Of a stretch of DNA of 64,000 nt, positions 17,771 to 26,416 are shown in pieces (position 1 is the first letter of the stretch; every line of letters begins with the position of its first letter). This DNA comes from JAJEBT01 sp965214975 (lineage in GTDB: Bacteria; Pseudomonadota; Alphaproteobacteria; MPNO01; UBA830), in the NCBI GenBank assembly GCA_965214975.1, contig OZ244055.1, forward strand, positions 2,232,001-2,296,000, given 5' to 3'. Position numbers and translations under genes: made by a program. The notes under the pieces were generated by a model. It made no database searches. It was not told the origin of the DNA and worked only from the letters and a program-made list of their open reading frames with translations.

Positions 17771-17873
17771 GGGCTCTCTCCCCCTCGTTCCGGCCGCCGC
17801 GCCGGAGCGGCGCGCCCCCGGGCGCCGGCGCGGCATGCCGGGACCGGACGTTCCGCGGGCCGGCCGCCGGCGT

Positions 17874-19085
17874 TCAACGGCCGGCCTCCGGCCCGTTCCC
17901 GAGCGTCCGGCGGAGCGCGTCGAGAAGACTGATGACCGCGTATTCCCGCAGCCGGGAGGGGTCGCCCGGAAGCGCGATCCGGCTGGCCGCCGCTCCCTCG
18001 GGGGTCGCGACGCCCATGAAGACGGCGCCCGGCGGCGCCGCCTCGCCCGCCGCCGGGCCGAGCGCGGCAAGGCCGATGTCGGCGCCGAGAGCGCGCCGCA
18101 CGCCGTCCGCGTCCTCGCGGGCCCGCTCCTCCCCCGCCGCCGCCGTGCCCGGCGGCGGGCCGACCCGGCCGCCGACGAAGGTCTCGAGACCGGGGTCGGC
18201 GGCGCTGAGGCGGGCCGCGGCGAGGCCGCCGGTGAGGCTTTCCGAGACCGCCAGGGTGCGGCCGGCCCGGCGCAGCCGTTCGAGGACGACGGTTTCCATC
18301 GTCTGGCCGTCGACGCCGAAGATCCGGTCGCCCAGGATCCCGCGGAGCCGTTTCTCCTCGTCCGCGAGGACGGCCGCGGCGGCGGCCTCGCCGGACGCCT
18401 TCGAGGTGATCCGCACCTTGATGCCGTCGGCGCCGCTCGCGAGAAAGGCGAGGGTCGGATTGCCGCTCCGGTCGAGCGCCCCGACGCGCTCCGCCAGCAG
18501 TTCCGCGAGGGCCGATTCGCCGAGCCCCCAGGTGCGGAGCACGCGGCTCCGGATGACGGCGTTCTCCCCGGACCGCCGCCGCAGATCGGGAAGAACCGTG
18601 CCGTTCATCATCTCGCGCATCTCGGACGGGACGCCGGGAAGCGCGTAGAGCACCTTGCCGCCCACCGGGCAGACGAGTCCGGGCGCGGTTCCGGGCATCT
18701 CGGGGACGACCGACGCGCCGACCGGAACGTCCGCCTGGCGGAGGTTGTTCCCGCTCATCGGCCTGCCGCGCCCGGCGAACCGGTCGACGATTCTCCGCTC
18801 GACCGCTGGGTCGCGCTCGAGACCGACGCCCATGACCTCGGCGACGACCTCGCGGGTGATGTCGTCCTGCGTCGGGCCGAGCCCGCCGCAGCAGATGACG
18901 GCCTCGGCCCTCCCGAGCGCGAGACGGATGCTGGCGGCCATGCGGTCGAAATTGTCGCCGACCCTGACCTGGTGATGGCAGTCGACGCCGACGAGGGCCA
19001 GCCGCTCGCCGATCCAGGCCGAGTTGGTGTCGACGACCTGGCCGAGAAGCAGTTCGGTGCCGACGGCGATCACTTCGCAGCGCAC
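17874..19085 (-). CDS. cinA: CinA-like protein with C-terminal nicotinamide-nucleotide amidohydrolase domain
   Basis: A 403-residue two-domain protein. Residues 1-170 form a MoaB/MogA-like domain (IAVGTELLLGQVVDTNSAWI, CCGGLGPTQDDITRE, ALPGVPSEM). The C-terminal PncC-like domain begins at SESLTGGLAAARLS near residue 280. The family usually reads ESCTGG, and the stretch after GG here is proline/alanine-rich and short, so the deamidase half looks divergent. Possible roles are NMN recycling or pyrophosphate hydrolysis, by family analogy. The start MRCEVIAVGTELLLG is standard. Confidence 0.85.
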   Translation of the reverse strand: MRCEVIAVGTELLLGQVVDTNSAWIGERLALVGVDCHHQVRVGDNFDRMAASIRLALGRAEAVICCGGLGPTQDDITREVVAEVMGVGLERDPAVERRIVDRFAGRGRPMSGNNLRQADVPVGASVVPEMPGTAPGLVCPVGGKVLYALPGVPSEMREMMNGTVLPDLRRRSGENAVIRSRVLRTWGLGESALAELLAERVGALDRSGNPTLAFLASGADGIKVRITSKASGEAAAAAVLADEEKRLRGILGDRIFGVDGQTMETVVLERLRRAGRTLAVSESLTGGLAAARLSAADPGLETFVGGRVGPPPGTAAAGEERAREDADGVRRALGADIGLAALGPAAGEAAPPGAVFMGVATPEGAAASRIALPGDPSRLREYAVISLLDALRRTLGNGPEAGR

Positions 19086-19824
19086 GGACGGGCCTTTCGA
19101 GACGGCGGACGGACCGTCACCTTACCGCTTCGCCGGACGGCGCGGAAGAAGACGTGTCCGGGAACCCAGGGTGATCCCACGCTGCGGTCCCGGACCGACT
19201 CGGTCGCCCGGATGACGGGATCCGAGCCGGAGCCGACCGATCGGGGACGCCCTCGGAGCCTGCAGACCGCGGTGACGGCCCGGACGGGAGCGCCCTGTCC
19301 CGCCTGCAGCGGATGTTCGGCCAGCGTGGGATCACCCTGTCCGGGAACCGGGCGGGCCGCTCGAATCTCGGCGCGGCACGCTCGCCGGACCGGAGGCGGG
19401 GTTCGGGGGGCGCGGCGGCGTCACGCCGCCGGATCCGGATTCCCGGGAATCCCTTTCCCGCGGTTCCCGGGCCGGGCTTTCCCGCGGGAGGTGCGGGGGA
19501 AGCGGTCGCGGCCGGAACAGAGCGGTTGCAGGCTGTCGGCATGGTCCGTCCCGTGGCGCGACCGGGGCAGGATACGGTCCGCCTCCTTGACGCGGAACGG
19601 GAAACGCGTTTCGTGGCCGACGCATGCGCCTTCCCGCTCGTCATGCAACCGGTGCCGGCGTGTCCGGCAGCTGGCCCGGGTCGGTGCGTCCAGGCGGCCT
19701 GTCCGGGACCGTCACGCCGGCCCGCAGGCTGCGGTCCCCGGCGATCCGCCCGGACCGCCAGCGGCGACCGGTCGGTCCCGGCCGTCGGCGTTGCAGGCGG
19801 GCCGCGCACCGGTCGGGATCCGGA
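19086..19824. other. Intergenic stretch with no supported gene
   Basis: About 740 GC-rich bases between cinA and folK. Open frames on both strands have no recognisable domains. The one clear structure is a widely spaced perfect inverted repeat, listed separately. Confidence 0.6.
19167..19339. repeat. 18-bp perfect inverted repeat, arms 137 bp apart
   Basis: CAGGGTGATCCCACGCTG at 19167-19184 is repeated as its exact reverse complement at 19322-19339. The sequence GTCCGGGAACC occurs next to both arms in the same orientation. The enclosed 137 bases encode nothing recognisable. It could be a small non-autonomous element or paired operator sites. Confidence 0.7.
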
Positions 19825-20349
19825 TCAGGCGGAGGGATCCCGCATGCCCGCGGCCATGCGCAGAGGCCGGCACTCCTGACCCGGCGGCAGGCCGCCGATC
19901 AGGTCCGAAAGGCCGCGCCCGCTGGCGGGATGACGCCATTCCGGCGCGATTTCGCGGAGCGGCAGAAGGACGAACGCCCGTTCCGTCATGCGCGGATGCG
20001 GCAGCAGCGGCGGCTTGCCGGCGGCGCGGACCAGGCCGCGATAGGCGAGGAGATCGAGATCGAGCGTCCTCGCCGCGCCGGGAACGGACCGCACGCGTCC
20101 GAACGCTGCCTCGATGTCGTGCAGGAGCGCCAGCAGATCCTCGGGGCTTCGGGTCGTGCCGACGGCGGCGACGCCGTTGACGAAATCCGGCTGCGGGGAC
20201 CGCGGCACCGGCGCGCTGACATGCCAGCTCGACCGGGCCTCGACGACCATCCCTCCGGCCTCGAGGGCGTCGAGCGCCGCGGCGCAGATTCCCTCCGGCG
20301 GTCCGGTCCCGGGATGCGGAAGATTGGAACCGATGCCGACCAGGATCAC
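19825..20349 (-). CDS. folK: 2-amino-4-hydroxy-6-hydroxymethyldihydropteridine diphosphokinase
   Basis: FolK pyrophosphorylates hydroxymethyl-dihydropterin to make the substrate of FolP. The 174-residue protein begins with VILVGIGSNLPHP and carries PQPDFVNGVAAV and the HPPK signature RTLDLDLLAYRG near residue 90, followed by LPHPRMTERAFVLLPLREI. The GTG at 20349 is preferred because GGAGG lies 5-6 bases upstream and the family normally starts here; the open frame continues to 20475. It is divergent from the NYN gene. Confidence 0.93.
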   Translation of the reverse strand: MILVGIGSNLPHPGTGPPEGICAAALDALEAGGMVVEARSSWHVSAPVPRSPQPDFVNGVAAVGTTRSPEDLLALLHDIEAAFGRVRSVPGAARTLDLDLLAYRGLVRAAGKPPLLPHPRMTERAFVLLPLREIAPEWRHPASGRGLSDLIGGLPPGQECRPLRMAAGMRDPSA

Positions 20350-20519
20350 GGGATCCTCCGGCAGGGGAGGGATCCCCGCCGCCCGGAAGGCGCGAAACGG
20401 GAACCGGCGGGGCGAGTCTTGCCTTTGCGGGGCGGCGCCGTATGATGGATCCGTGGCGAAACGCTCTCCGAACAACCGGCGAACGGTTTCGTCGCCGCGG
20501 CGGAGACCAGGAGAGGATC

Positions 20520-21155
20520 ATGCATTTCGACCCCGGCGAGCGGCTGGCGCTCTTCATCGACGGACCGAATCTCTACTCGGCGGCCCGCACTCTCGGATTC
20601 GACATCGACTACAAGAATCTTCTGGAGCTGTTCCGCTCGAAGGGACGCGTCGTCCGCGCCTTCTACTACACCGCCGTGGCCGAAGACCAGGACTACTCGC
20701 CGATCCGCCCTCTCGTGGACTGGCTGGACTACAACGGCTACACGGTTGTCACCAAGCGGATCAAGGAGCATGTCGACGAGATGGGCCGCCGCAAGGTCAA
20801 GGGCAACATGGACATCGAGCTCGCCGTCGACATGCTGGAGATGGCGCAGCACGTCGATCATGCCGTGCTGCTTTCCGGCGACGGCGATTTCCGGCGGCTG
20901 GTGGAAGCGGTGCAGCGCCGCGGCGTCAGGGTGAGCGTGGTCAGTTCCTTCCGTTCCCATCCGCCGATCGCGGCGGACGAGCTGCGCCGGCAGGCCGACG
21001 TTTTCGTGGAGCTGCAGGACATCGCCGCCGAGGTGGCGCGCGAACCGCGACGGCCTCCGGCCTCCGAGGGCGATCCGCAACGCGACCCGCGCGAGAGCGC
21101 GCGGGTGGCGACTCCGGGCAACCCCGATCCGGCGGAAGCCCTCGAAGACGCCTGA
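20520..21155 (+). CDS. NYN domain protein (LabA/DUF88 family)
   Basis: A 211-residue PIN-like NYN protein, a predicted metal-dependent RNase fold. The acidic residues are visible in LALFIDGPNLYSAA (residues 9-22), KGNMDIELAVDML and HAVLLSGDGDFRRLVEA. The C-terminal 40 residues are low-complexity. The ATG is supported by AGGAGAGG 5 bases upstream. Such genes often sit near smpB and folK-type loci in Alphaproteobacteria, but a specific RNA target is not known. The UDG gene follows after 2 bases. Confidence 0.9.
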   Translation: MHFDPGERLALFIDGPNLYSAARTLGFDIDYKNLLELFRSKGRVVRAFYYTAVAEDQDYSPIRPLVDWLDYNGYTVVTKRIKEHVDEMGRRKVKGNMDIELAVDMLEMAQHVDHAVLLSGDGDFRRLVEAVQRRGVRVSVVSSFRSHPPIAADELRRQADVFVELQDIAAEVAREPRRPPASEGDPQRDPRESARVATPGNPDPAEALEDA

Positions 21156-21157
21156 CG

Positions 21158-21817
21158 TTGGTCGGCCGCTCCGGCGGGCCGCGTCTTCCGCGGCCCGACT
21201 GCCCGCTCTGCCCGCGGCTTTCCGGATTCCGGGCGGACAACGCCGCGCGGTTTCCGGACTGGCACAACGGGCCGGTGCCCTCGTTCGGCCCGCTTTCCGC
21301 GGAACTCCTGATCGTCGGTCTCGCGCCGGGGCTTCGGGGGGCCAACCGGACCGGCAGGCCGTTCACCGGCGATCATGCCGGCGATCTGCTCTATCCCGCG
21401 CTCGCGCGATTCGGCTTCCTGACCGGCGTCTACGACCGGAGGGCCGATGACGGGGCGTCGCCGGTCAACTGCCGGATCGCGAACGCCGTGCGGTGCGTGC
21501 CGCCGGAGAACCGGCCGACCGGCGCGGAGACGCGGGCCTGCCGCCCGTTCCTGCAGGACGAGATCGCGACGATGAAGCGGCTGCGCGTGATACTCGCCCT
21601 GGGCCGGGTCGCGCACGAGAACACCCTGTCGGCGGTCGGCGCGCGACGGGCGGACTTTCCCTTCTCGCACGGAGCCGAGCACGAGCTCGCGAACGGCGTC
21701 GTGCTTGCCGACAGCTACCATTGCTCCCGCTACAACACCAGCACGGGCGTTCTGACGGCCGGGATGTTCGAAGCGGTCTTCCGCGCGATCGGCCGGCGTC
21801 TCGCCGTCGCCGGATAG
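21158..21817 (+). CDS. Family 5 uracil-DNA glycosylase (UdgB-like)
   Basis: A 219-residue Fe-S uracil-DNA glycosylase. The first cysteine pair is in DCPLCPRL at residues 17-25. Motif A reads LIVGLAPGLRGANRTGRPFTGD, without the usual polar Asp/Asn catalytic residue, which points to family 5. Two further cysteines occur in VRCVPPENRPT and RACRPFL. Motif B is YHCSRYNTSTG. It removes uracil and related lesions from DNA. The TTG at 21158 is the likeliest start, directly after the NYN stop, although no strong ribosome-binding site is visible. Confidence 0.88.
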   Translation: MVGRSGGPRLPRPDCPLCPRLSGFRADNAARFPDWHNGPVPSFGPLSAELLIVGLAPGLRGANRTGRPFTGDHAGDLLYPALARFGFLTGVYDRRADDGASPVNCRIANAVRCVPPENRPTGAETRACRPFLQDEIATMKRLRVILALGRVAHENTLSAVGARRADFPFSHGAEHELANGVVLADSYHCSRYNTSTGVLTAGMFEAVFRAIGRRLAVAG

Positions 21818-21828
21818 GACGGCGCGGC

Positions 21829-22296
21829 CTATTCCCCGCCGCGGAGCAGCCGTGCCTTCCGGCGTTCCCAGTCCCGCGCCTTTTCCGTTTCGCGCTTGTC
21901 GTGCCGCTGCTTGCCGCGGCACAGGCCGAGCTCGAGCTTGGCGATGCCGCGGCCGTTGAAGTAGAGGTTGAGCGGTACCAGGGTCATCCCCCGCCGTTCG
22001 GCGGCGCCGACGAGTCTCGAGATCTCGCGTTTCCTCAGGAGCAGTTTCCGCCGGCGTTCCGGATCGTGGTTCCTGTCGCCGGCCTGCCTGTAGGTCGGGA
22101 TGTGGGCGTTGAGCAGCCAGATCTCGCCCTGCTCCGGCTTCGCGTAGGCCTCGGCGATGTTGGCGCGGCCCTCGCGCAGCGCCTTGACCTCGCTTCCCGT
22201 CAGGACGAGGCCCGCCTCCACGGAATCCTCGACGTGGTAGGCGTGGCGGGCCTTGCGGTTGCGGGCGACGAACCGGCGGGCGTCGGCGCCGGACAT
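21829..22296 (-). CDS. smpB: SsrA-binding protein
   Basis: SmpB binds tmRNA and brings it to stalled ribosomes. The 155-residue protein shows NRKARHAYHVEDSVEAGLVLTG, GSEVKALREGRANIAEAYA, LLNAHIPTY, and the basic tail RGKQRHDKRETEKARDWERR, all typical. In this sequence no stop separates it from dapA: the frame is open from 23175 to 21829. The internal ATG at 22296 is the natural smpB start. See the dapA entry for the probable indel. The cognate ssrA gene lies at about 38.5 kb. Confidence 0.95.
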   Translation of the reverse strand: MSGADARRFVARNRKARHAYHVEDSVEAGLVLTGSEVKALREGRANIAEAYAKPEQGEIWLLNAHIPTYRQAGDRNHDPERRRKLLLRKREISRLVGAAERRGMTLVPLNLYFNGRGIAKLELGLCRGKQRHDKRETEKARDWERRKARLLRGGE

Positions 22297-22301
22297 GCCG
22301 G

Positions 22302-23175
22302 TCAGTCGAGCAGGGCCGGCGTGCCGCATCGCCTTCTCGACCTTGGCGCGGGACTCCGGGCCGATCGGGACCAGGGGCAGCCTCAGCTCGTCGGCGCACC
22401 TGCCGAGCAGGCTCGCGGCGTACTTGACCGGGGCGGGGTTCGATTCGCAGAACAGGTCCGCGTGCAGGGGCGCCAGGCGCTCGTTGATCCGTTGCGCCCG
22501 CGCGACGTCCCCGGCCCGCCAGGCGCCGTGCATCTCCGACATCAGCCCGGGCGCGACGTTGGCCGTGACGGAGATGCAGCCGTCGCCGCCCTGGGCGAGG
22601 AACCCGAGCTGCGTGACGTCCTCTCCCGAGAGCTGGCAGAACCCCTCTCCGCAGGCGCTGCGCTGCTCGGTCGCGCGGCTCACGTCGGCCGTCGCGTCCT
22701 TGACGCCGACGACGTTCCCGAGTTCGGCGCAGCGCGCCATGGTTTCCACCGACATGTCGATCACCGAGCGGCCGGGGATGTTGTAGACGACGAGCGGCAG
22801 TCCGACCTCGTCCAGCGCCTCGAAATGGCGAAACAGCCCTTCCTGGGTGGGCTTGTTGTAGTAGGGGGTGACGATCAGCGCGGCGTCGGCCCCGGACCGC
22901 TTCGCGTGCCGCGTGAGTTCCAGCGCCTCGGCCGTCGAATTCGACCCCGCTCCGGCGATGACGGGAACCCGCCGGTCGGCGACCTCGATGCAGAGTTCCA
23001 CGACCCGCTTGTGCTCGGCGTGGTCGAGCGTCGGGGACTCGCCGGTGGTGCCGACGGGCACCAGGCCCTGCGTGCCCTCGCCGATCTGCCAGTCGACGAG
23101 CGAGCGAAAGGCGTCCTCGTCGACGCTGCCGTCGCGGAACGGCGTGATGAGGGCGCAGATGGAACCGCTGAACAT
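22302..23175 (-). CDS. dapA: 4-hydroxy-tetrahydrodipicolinate synthase (reads through into smpB)
   Basis: DapA condenses pyruvate with aspartate semialdehyde in lysine and diaminopimelate synthesis. Visible are GTTGESPTLDHAEH, IAGAGSNSTAEA, VTPYYNKPTQEGL with the catalytic Tyr, and VVGVKDATAD with the Schiff-base Lys near residue 160. As given, the frame runs on into SmpB as a 448-codon fusion. One frame over, the normal ending HAGLLD followed by TGA is present at 22302-22304, so one surplus base in the GGG run at 22313-22315 explains the fusion. Start supported by GGGAGG 6 bases upstream. Confidence 0.93.
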
Positions 23176-23207
23176 CGCGTCCTCCCGTCAACCGCTGCAA
23201 CGGACCC

Positions 23208-23236
23208 ACCCTACATCCGCGGCGGTTCCCGGGCAA
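23208..23236 (-). promoter_or_regulatory. Candidate promoter of dapA-smpB
   Basis: On the minus strand TTGCCC (23236-23231) and TAGGGT (23213-23208) are separated by 17 bases, about 33 bases upstream of the dapA start codon. Both boxes are imperfect matches to the sigma-70 consensus. Confidence 0.4.
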
Positions 23237-23310
23237 GCCGGCGGACGCAGGCCGCGTTCCCCGGCGTTGGGGACGGCCTCGGCGCCGGAGGGGCCGCGAC
23301 GGCCCTCGGG

Positions 23311-24096
23311 TCAGGCGGCGCGTTTCCCGATGAAGCCGGCGAGCGCGGAGACGAAGGGTTCCGGCTTCTCGACGTGGGGCAGATGGCCGGCCCCGTCGAT
23401 GACCGTGACCTCGGAGTCCGGGAGGAGGCGGCCGAACTCCTCGGCGTAGGCGACGTCCACGATGCGGTCCGCCTCGCCCCAGACCACGAGGGCGGGGACG
23501 GTGATCCGGTGCAGCCACTTCCGGAGCGACGGGTTGAAGAGCCGCGGCTGCCATCCGAGTCGTGCCGTCGACACCCTGTTGCGGAGCCGGATGTCGGTTT
23601 CCTCCTCGCTCAGCTCGGCCCCGATGATCCGTTCGGCGAAGCTCTGGTCGACGAACAGTTCGCGGGCGAGGTCGTCCGGATCCATCATGAAGATGTCGGC
23701 GATCGGCTTGCCCTTGATGCGGATGCCGGCGGCGCCGACCAGGGTCAGGCTGCGGAGTCTCGTCGCGTTGCGCACGGCGATTTCCATGGCCAGCCATCCG
23801 CCGAGCGAGTTGCCCACGAGATGGACGTTCTCGAGCCCGCGCTCCTCCAGGAAATCGAGATAGAACATGGCGAGATCGGACATGTCGTCCAGCCATTCGG
23901 GTTCGTCGGACCGGCCGTAGGACGGGTGGTCGGGCACGTGGAGGTCGAACGACTCCGAAAGCGTCCCGAACGCCGGTATCCATCCGGGAACCCCGCTCGC
24001 GCCATGCAGGAAAAGCATGGGATCGCCCGTGCCGCCGCGACGGAGAAAGACGTTGCAGTCCCTGACCGCGATGGTGGTTTCCTCGCACTGGGCCAT
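23311..24096 (-). CDS. Alpha/beta hydrolase
   Basis: A 261-residue alpha/beta-hydrolase. The nucleophile elbow is VGNSLGGW near residue 100, the acid is the aspartate in WGEADRIVD, and the histidine is in GAGHLPHVEKP near the C terminus, so the triad is complete. The oxyanion HG dipeptide is in LFLHGASGVPGW. The order resembles meta-cleavage hydrolases (MhpC/BphD type), but no pathway genes are adjacent and the substrate is unknown. The ATG at 24096 gives MAQCEETTIAV; a longer frame to 24279 lacks family similarity. Confidence 0.87.
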   Translation of the reverse strand: MAQCEETTIAVRDCNVFLRRGGTGDPMLFLHGASGVPGWIPAFGTLSESFDLHVPDHPSYGRSDEPEWLDDMSDLAMFYLDFLEERGLENVHLVGNSLGGWLAMEIAVRNATRLRSLTLVGAAGIRIKGKPIADIFMMDPDDLARELFVDQSFAERIIGAELSEEETDIRLRNRVSTARLGWQPRLFNPSLRKWLHRITVPALVVWGEADRIVDVAYAEEFGRLLPDSEVTVIDGAGHLPHVEKPEPFVSALAGFIGKRAA

Positions 24097-24275
24097 GTCG
24101 CCGCGGATCCTTCCGGTTTCTCCCGGCGCGCCGCCGAACCGTCCGTCCGCGCCGTTGTCACGCCAGCATAGCCCACCGGGGAGCTCCGATCCATTTCGTG
24201 CGAACGGCTCCGGTTCGAAGCGCCTCCAGGCCCGTTTCGGCCCTCTGCCTGGCCGCGAGCGCCGCCACCCGCGCG

Positions 24276-24719
24276 TCATCGTCGCTCATGGCGTCCCTCC
24301 ATGCGGATCAATTCGATGCGCCCGTCGTAGCGCCGAAAATCGCCCGGGTTGAACGTCAGCAACCGCGACTCCCCGTGGGCCAGCATCGTCGCCACGATGT
24401 TGGCATCGTGGATCTGTTTCCCCGCGACGGGAACCTCTCGACACAACGCCGTGAGCGTCCGCGTCACTCTCGGGCCATCCTCCAGAATCTCGAACGCGGT
24501 CTCGAGCACCGAGACGTGCTGCAGAGCCGTGTCGATCGCGAGCGGCGGCGACCAGCCTTGCGGGCGGGTGACCGTGGCCAGGTATTCCCGCAGAACCTGC
24601 CGGCTTATGCGAAGCGCCTCTCCGCCGTCCGCAACTTCCTGCATCCATCGCCGAGCGGGAACGTGGCGCGGAGCCGCCTCGAAGCGCGCCCGGACCAGGA
24701 CATTGGTGTCAAGGAACAT
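24276..24719 (-). CDS. PIN domain nuclease, VapC-like
   Basis: A 147-residue PIN-domain protein. Acidic residues expected at the metal site are visible in MFLDTNVLVRA, in RQVLREYL, and in KQIHDANIVATML near residue 105, with a further LLTFNPGDFRRY. VapC-type toxins cleave tRNA or rRNA. It starts 10 bases after the upstream 156-residue gene, so the pair may be a toxin-antitoxin operon, although the partner is not a classical VapB. Confidence 0.85.
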   Translation of the reverse strand: MFLDTNVLVRARFEAAPRHVPARRWMQEVADGGEALRISRQVLREYLATVTRPQGWSPPLAIDTALQHVSVLETAFEILEDGPRVTRTLTALCREVPVAGKQIHDANIVATMLAHGESRLLTFNPGDFRRYDGRIELIRMEGRHERR

Positions 24720-24729
24720 GCGCGATGCT

Positions 24730-25200
24730 TCAGAGGCCGTTCCCGGTCTCGTCCTGCGGCCCGCCGGTCAGACGCCCGCACTCGTCATAGATCTGCTCCC
24801 GGCTGCCGGTGAAGCCCGGAGGCCAGGAACCGCCGGAGATTGCGGGCCAGACCTCGTCGAGTTCGAATCCCCTTTTCCCGGGCGCTGTCCCGGTCATGTC
24901 GGGCAAAGATTCCGCACGTTCGAACACCAGGGTTTCCGCCTCGAGATCCACGGCCCGCGTCTTCCACCCGGCCGCGTACCAGGATAGTGCATGGCTGTGT
25001 CCGGCGCCCCGTTTCTGGTTCGACCACCAAGGACGGTGGAGGCGCGCCGAAACCGGCAACTCGAAGCCGAGGATGGCTTCCAGTTCCGCGAACGAAACGC
25101 GCCAGTCGGATCCGCTCCTCGTCGCCAGGTGACGATAGAGCGGAGCGTACTTGCCGCGTGAGGCGGCCGCCTGAACGAGCAACTCCCGATGCGGGGCCAT
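24730..25200 (-). CDS. Uncharacterised protein upstream of the PIN gene (DUF7662-like region)
   Basis: A 156-residue protein. Residues 15-95 (KYAPLYRHLATR, VSFAELEAILGFELP, ARLHRPWWSN, ALSWYAAGWKTRAVDLEAE) resemble a small conserved domain I tentatively associate with DUF7662. The C-terminal 60 residues are acidic and end in SREQIYDECGRL. The ATG is supported by CGGAGGTG upstream. A possible promoter (TTGACC and TATTCA, 19-base spacing) lies at 25273-25243 on the same strand. Its placement before a PIN nuclease makes an antitoxin role possible but unproven. Confidence 0.7.
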   Translation of the reverse strand: MAPHRELLVQAAASRGKYAPLYRHLATRSGSDWRVSFAELEAILGFELPVSARLHRPWWSNQKRGAGHSHALSWYAAGWKTRAVDLEAETLVFERAESLPDMTGTAPGKRGFELDEVWPAISGGSWPPGFTGSREQIYDECGRLTGGPQDETGNGL

Positions 25201-25612
25201 GGTCCGGCACCTCCGAAAACCCGTTTCCAGTTCTGACTTGCTTGAATATGGGCCACCAACCGGCACAGGTCAAACGGCAGCCCCCGGTTCCTCGCGCATG
25301 AAGCGGCATCCGGAACCGGGCGTGGATCCGGCGGCCATTCGCCTCCGGTGCCGGGGCGGGAACGCAGGTTCGACTCGGCCGGTGCCGCTCCCGAAGCGGG
25401 TTCCGGCGGCCGCGCCGTTCGGCGAGGCCGTTGTGATCGCCGGTCGCCATGCCCGTCTCCGTCCGGGCCCCGGCACGGGAAACGGACACCGTCAAGAGAA
25501 CGCGGCGTTTCCCGAATCCTCGCGATCCCGACGTGCCCCGGCACCTGTCGAGCGACTCGCGCGGAGGCGGGGAGGGGGCCATGGAGTTGGCGAAGAGGGG
25601 GGAGGACACGGC
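25201..25612. other. Intergenic stretch with no supported gene
   Basis: About 410 bases between divergent genes. Apart from the possible promoter noted for the leftward PIN-partner gene and the ribosome-binding site of the next rightward gene, I see no recognisable feature. Confidence 0.5.
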
Positions 25613-26416
25613 ATGGCCATGCCCGCGTTCGACACGATGGAGGCCGCGAAGCGCCTGGAGAAGGAGCACAACGTCCCGGAGACGCGGGCCGAGGGCATCG
25701 TCGCCGTGATGCGCGACGGCGTCGCGGGCAACCTGGAGACGAAGGAAGACGTGCAGGGTCTCGGGGAGGACGTGCGGAGTCTCAAGGAAGGCATGCAGGC
25801 CCTCGACGGGAGGATGCATGCTCCCGGGGAAAGAACGATTTCGAGGATGGAGGCCGCCCTCTCCGGTCAAAGCGGGAAGATCCTCGAGAAGATGGACGAC
25901 CGGTTCCGGGACATGGACAAGCGGTTCGACCGGTTGACGGCGGCAACCCTCCTTGCTCCCGGCGCGGCGACGGGCGTGATCGGCGCGGCGATCGCCCCGC
26001 AGAAGCCCCGGCCCCGACGCTCCGGTTTCCGCCGGAGCCGGGCCGTTCCATGCCGCTCTTCGGGAGCGGCTTTTTCATGCGGGGCGGAAGACCCCGGGAT
26101 CCGCCATGACCCGCCTCCGGAGAACGGGCCCGGCGACATGGTCGCGCCTGCAACCGGTTTCGGCGGGCCGCGCTTTCGCGCTTTCCGGGGTGCGGCCCGG
26201 GATCGCCCCGGGGACACTCCTGCCCGGGATTGCCGGCCACGGGGTTTGGTGATAGCGTCCGTGGTCGTGCGGACGCTGCCGGGAATCCGGGATTCCGCCC
26301 CTCCGGGCGGCGCGCCCGGCCCGTCGTTCCCGCGAGGCCGGGCGAGGGGACCGGAACGCCGTCCGCCGCGCCTTGCGGGGCTTCTGCGGTCGAGGGGGTG
26401 CGGTTCCGGCCCATGA
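25613..26416 (+). CDS. Coiled-coil protein, DUF1640-like N-terminal part
   Basis: The ATG has GGAGG 8 bases upstream. Residues 1-45 (FDTMEAAKRLEKEHNVPETRAEGIVAVM) match the start of DUF1640-type coiled-coil proteins. Residues 45-110 form a charged coiled coil (SGQSGKILEKMDDRFRDMDKRFDRL), then a short hydrophobic segment near residue 120. Family members usually end just after such a membrane anchor. Here the frame runs on for about 140 residues of proline/arginine-rich sequence across a terminator hairpin and into asmA, so the true 3' end is probably near 26050. Confidence 0.6.
   Translation: MAMPAFDTMEAAKRLEKEHNVPETRAEGIVAVMRDGVAGNLETKEDVQGLGEDVRSLKEGMQALDGRMHAPGERTISRMEAALSGQSGKILEKMDDRFRDMDKRFDRLTAATLLAPGAATGVIGAAIAPQKPRPRRSGFRRSRAVPCRSSGAAFSCGAEDPGIRHDPPPENGPGDMVAPATGFGGPRFRAFRGAARDRPGDTPARDCRPRGLVIASVVVRTLPGIRDSAPPGGAPGPSFPRGRARGPERRPPRLAGLLRSRGCGSGP
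26052..26075 (+). terminator. Rho-independent terminator
   Basis: A perfect 7-bp stem GCCGCTC/GAGCGGC with a 5-base TTCGG loop is followed at once by five T residues. It ends the transcript of the coiled-coil gene and argues against the long 3' extension of that frame. Confidence 0.8.

Noticed and set aside
20858..24088. A 1076-codon minus-strand open frame
   Set aside because: It overlaps UDG, smpB and dapA out of frame and has arginine-rich shadow composition.
24156..24289. A 43-codon minus-strand frame overlapping the end of the PIN gene
   Set aside because: Short, with no similarity and no ribosome-binding site; it does not look like an antitoxin.
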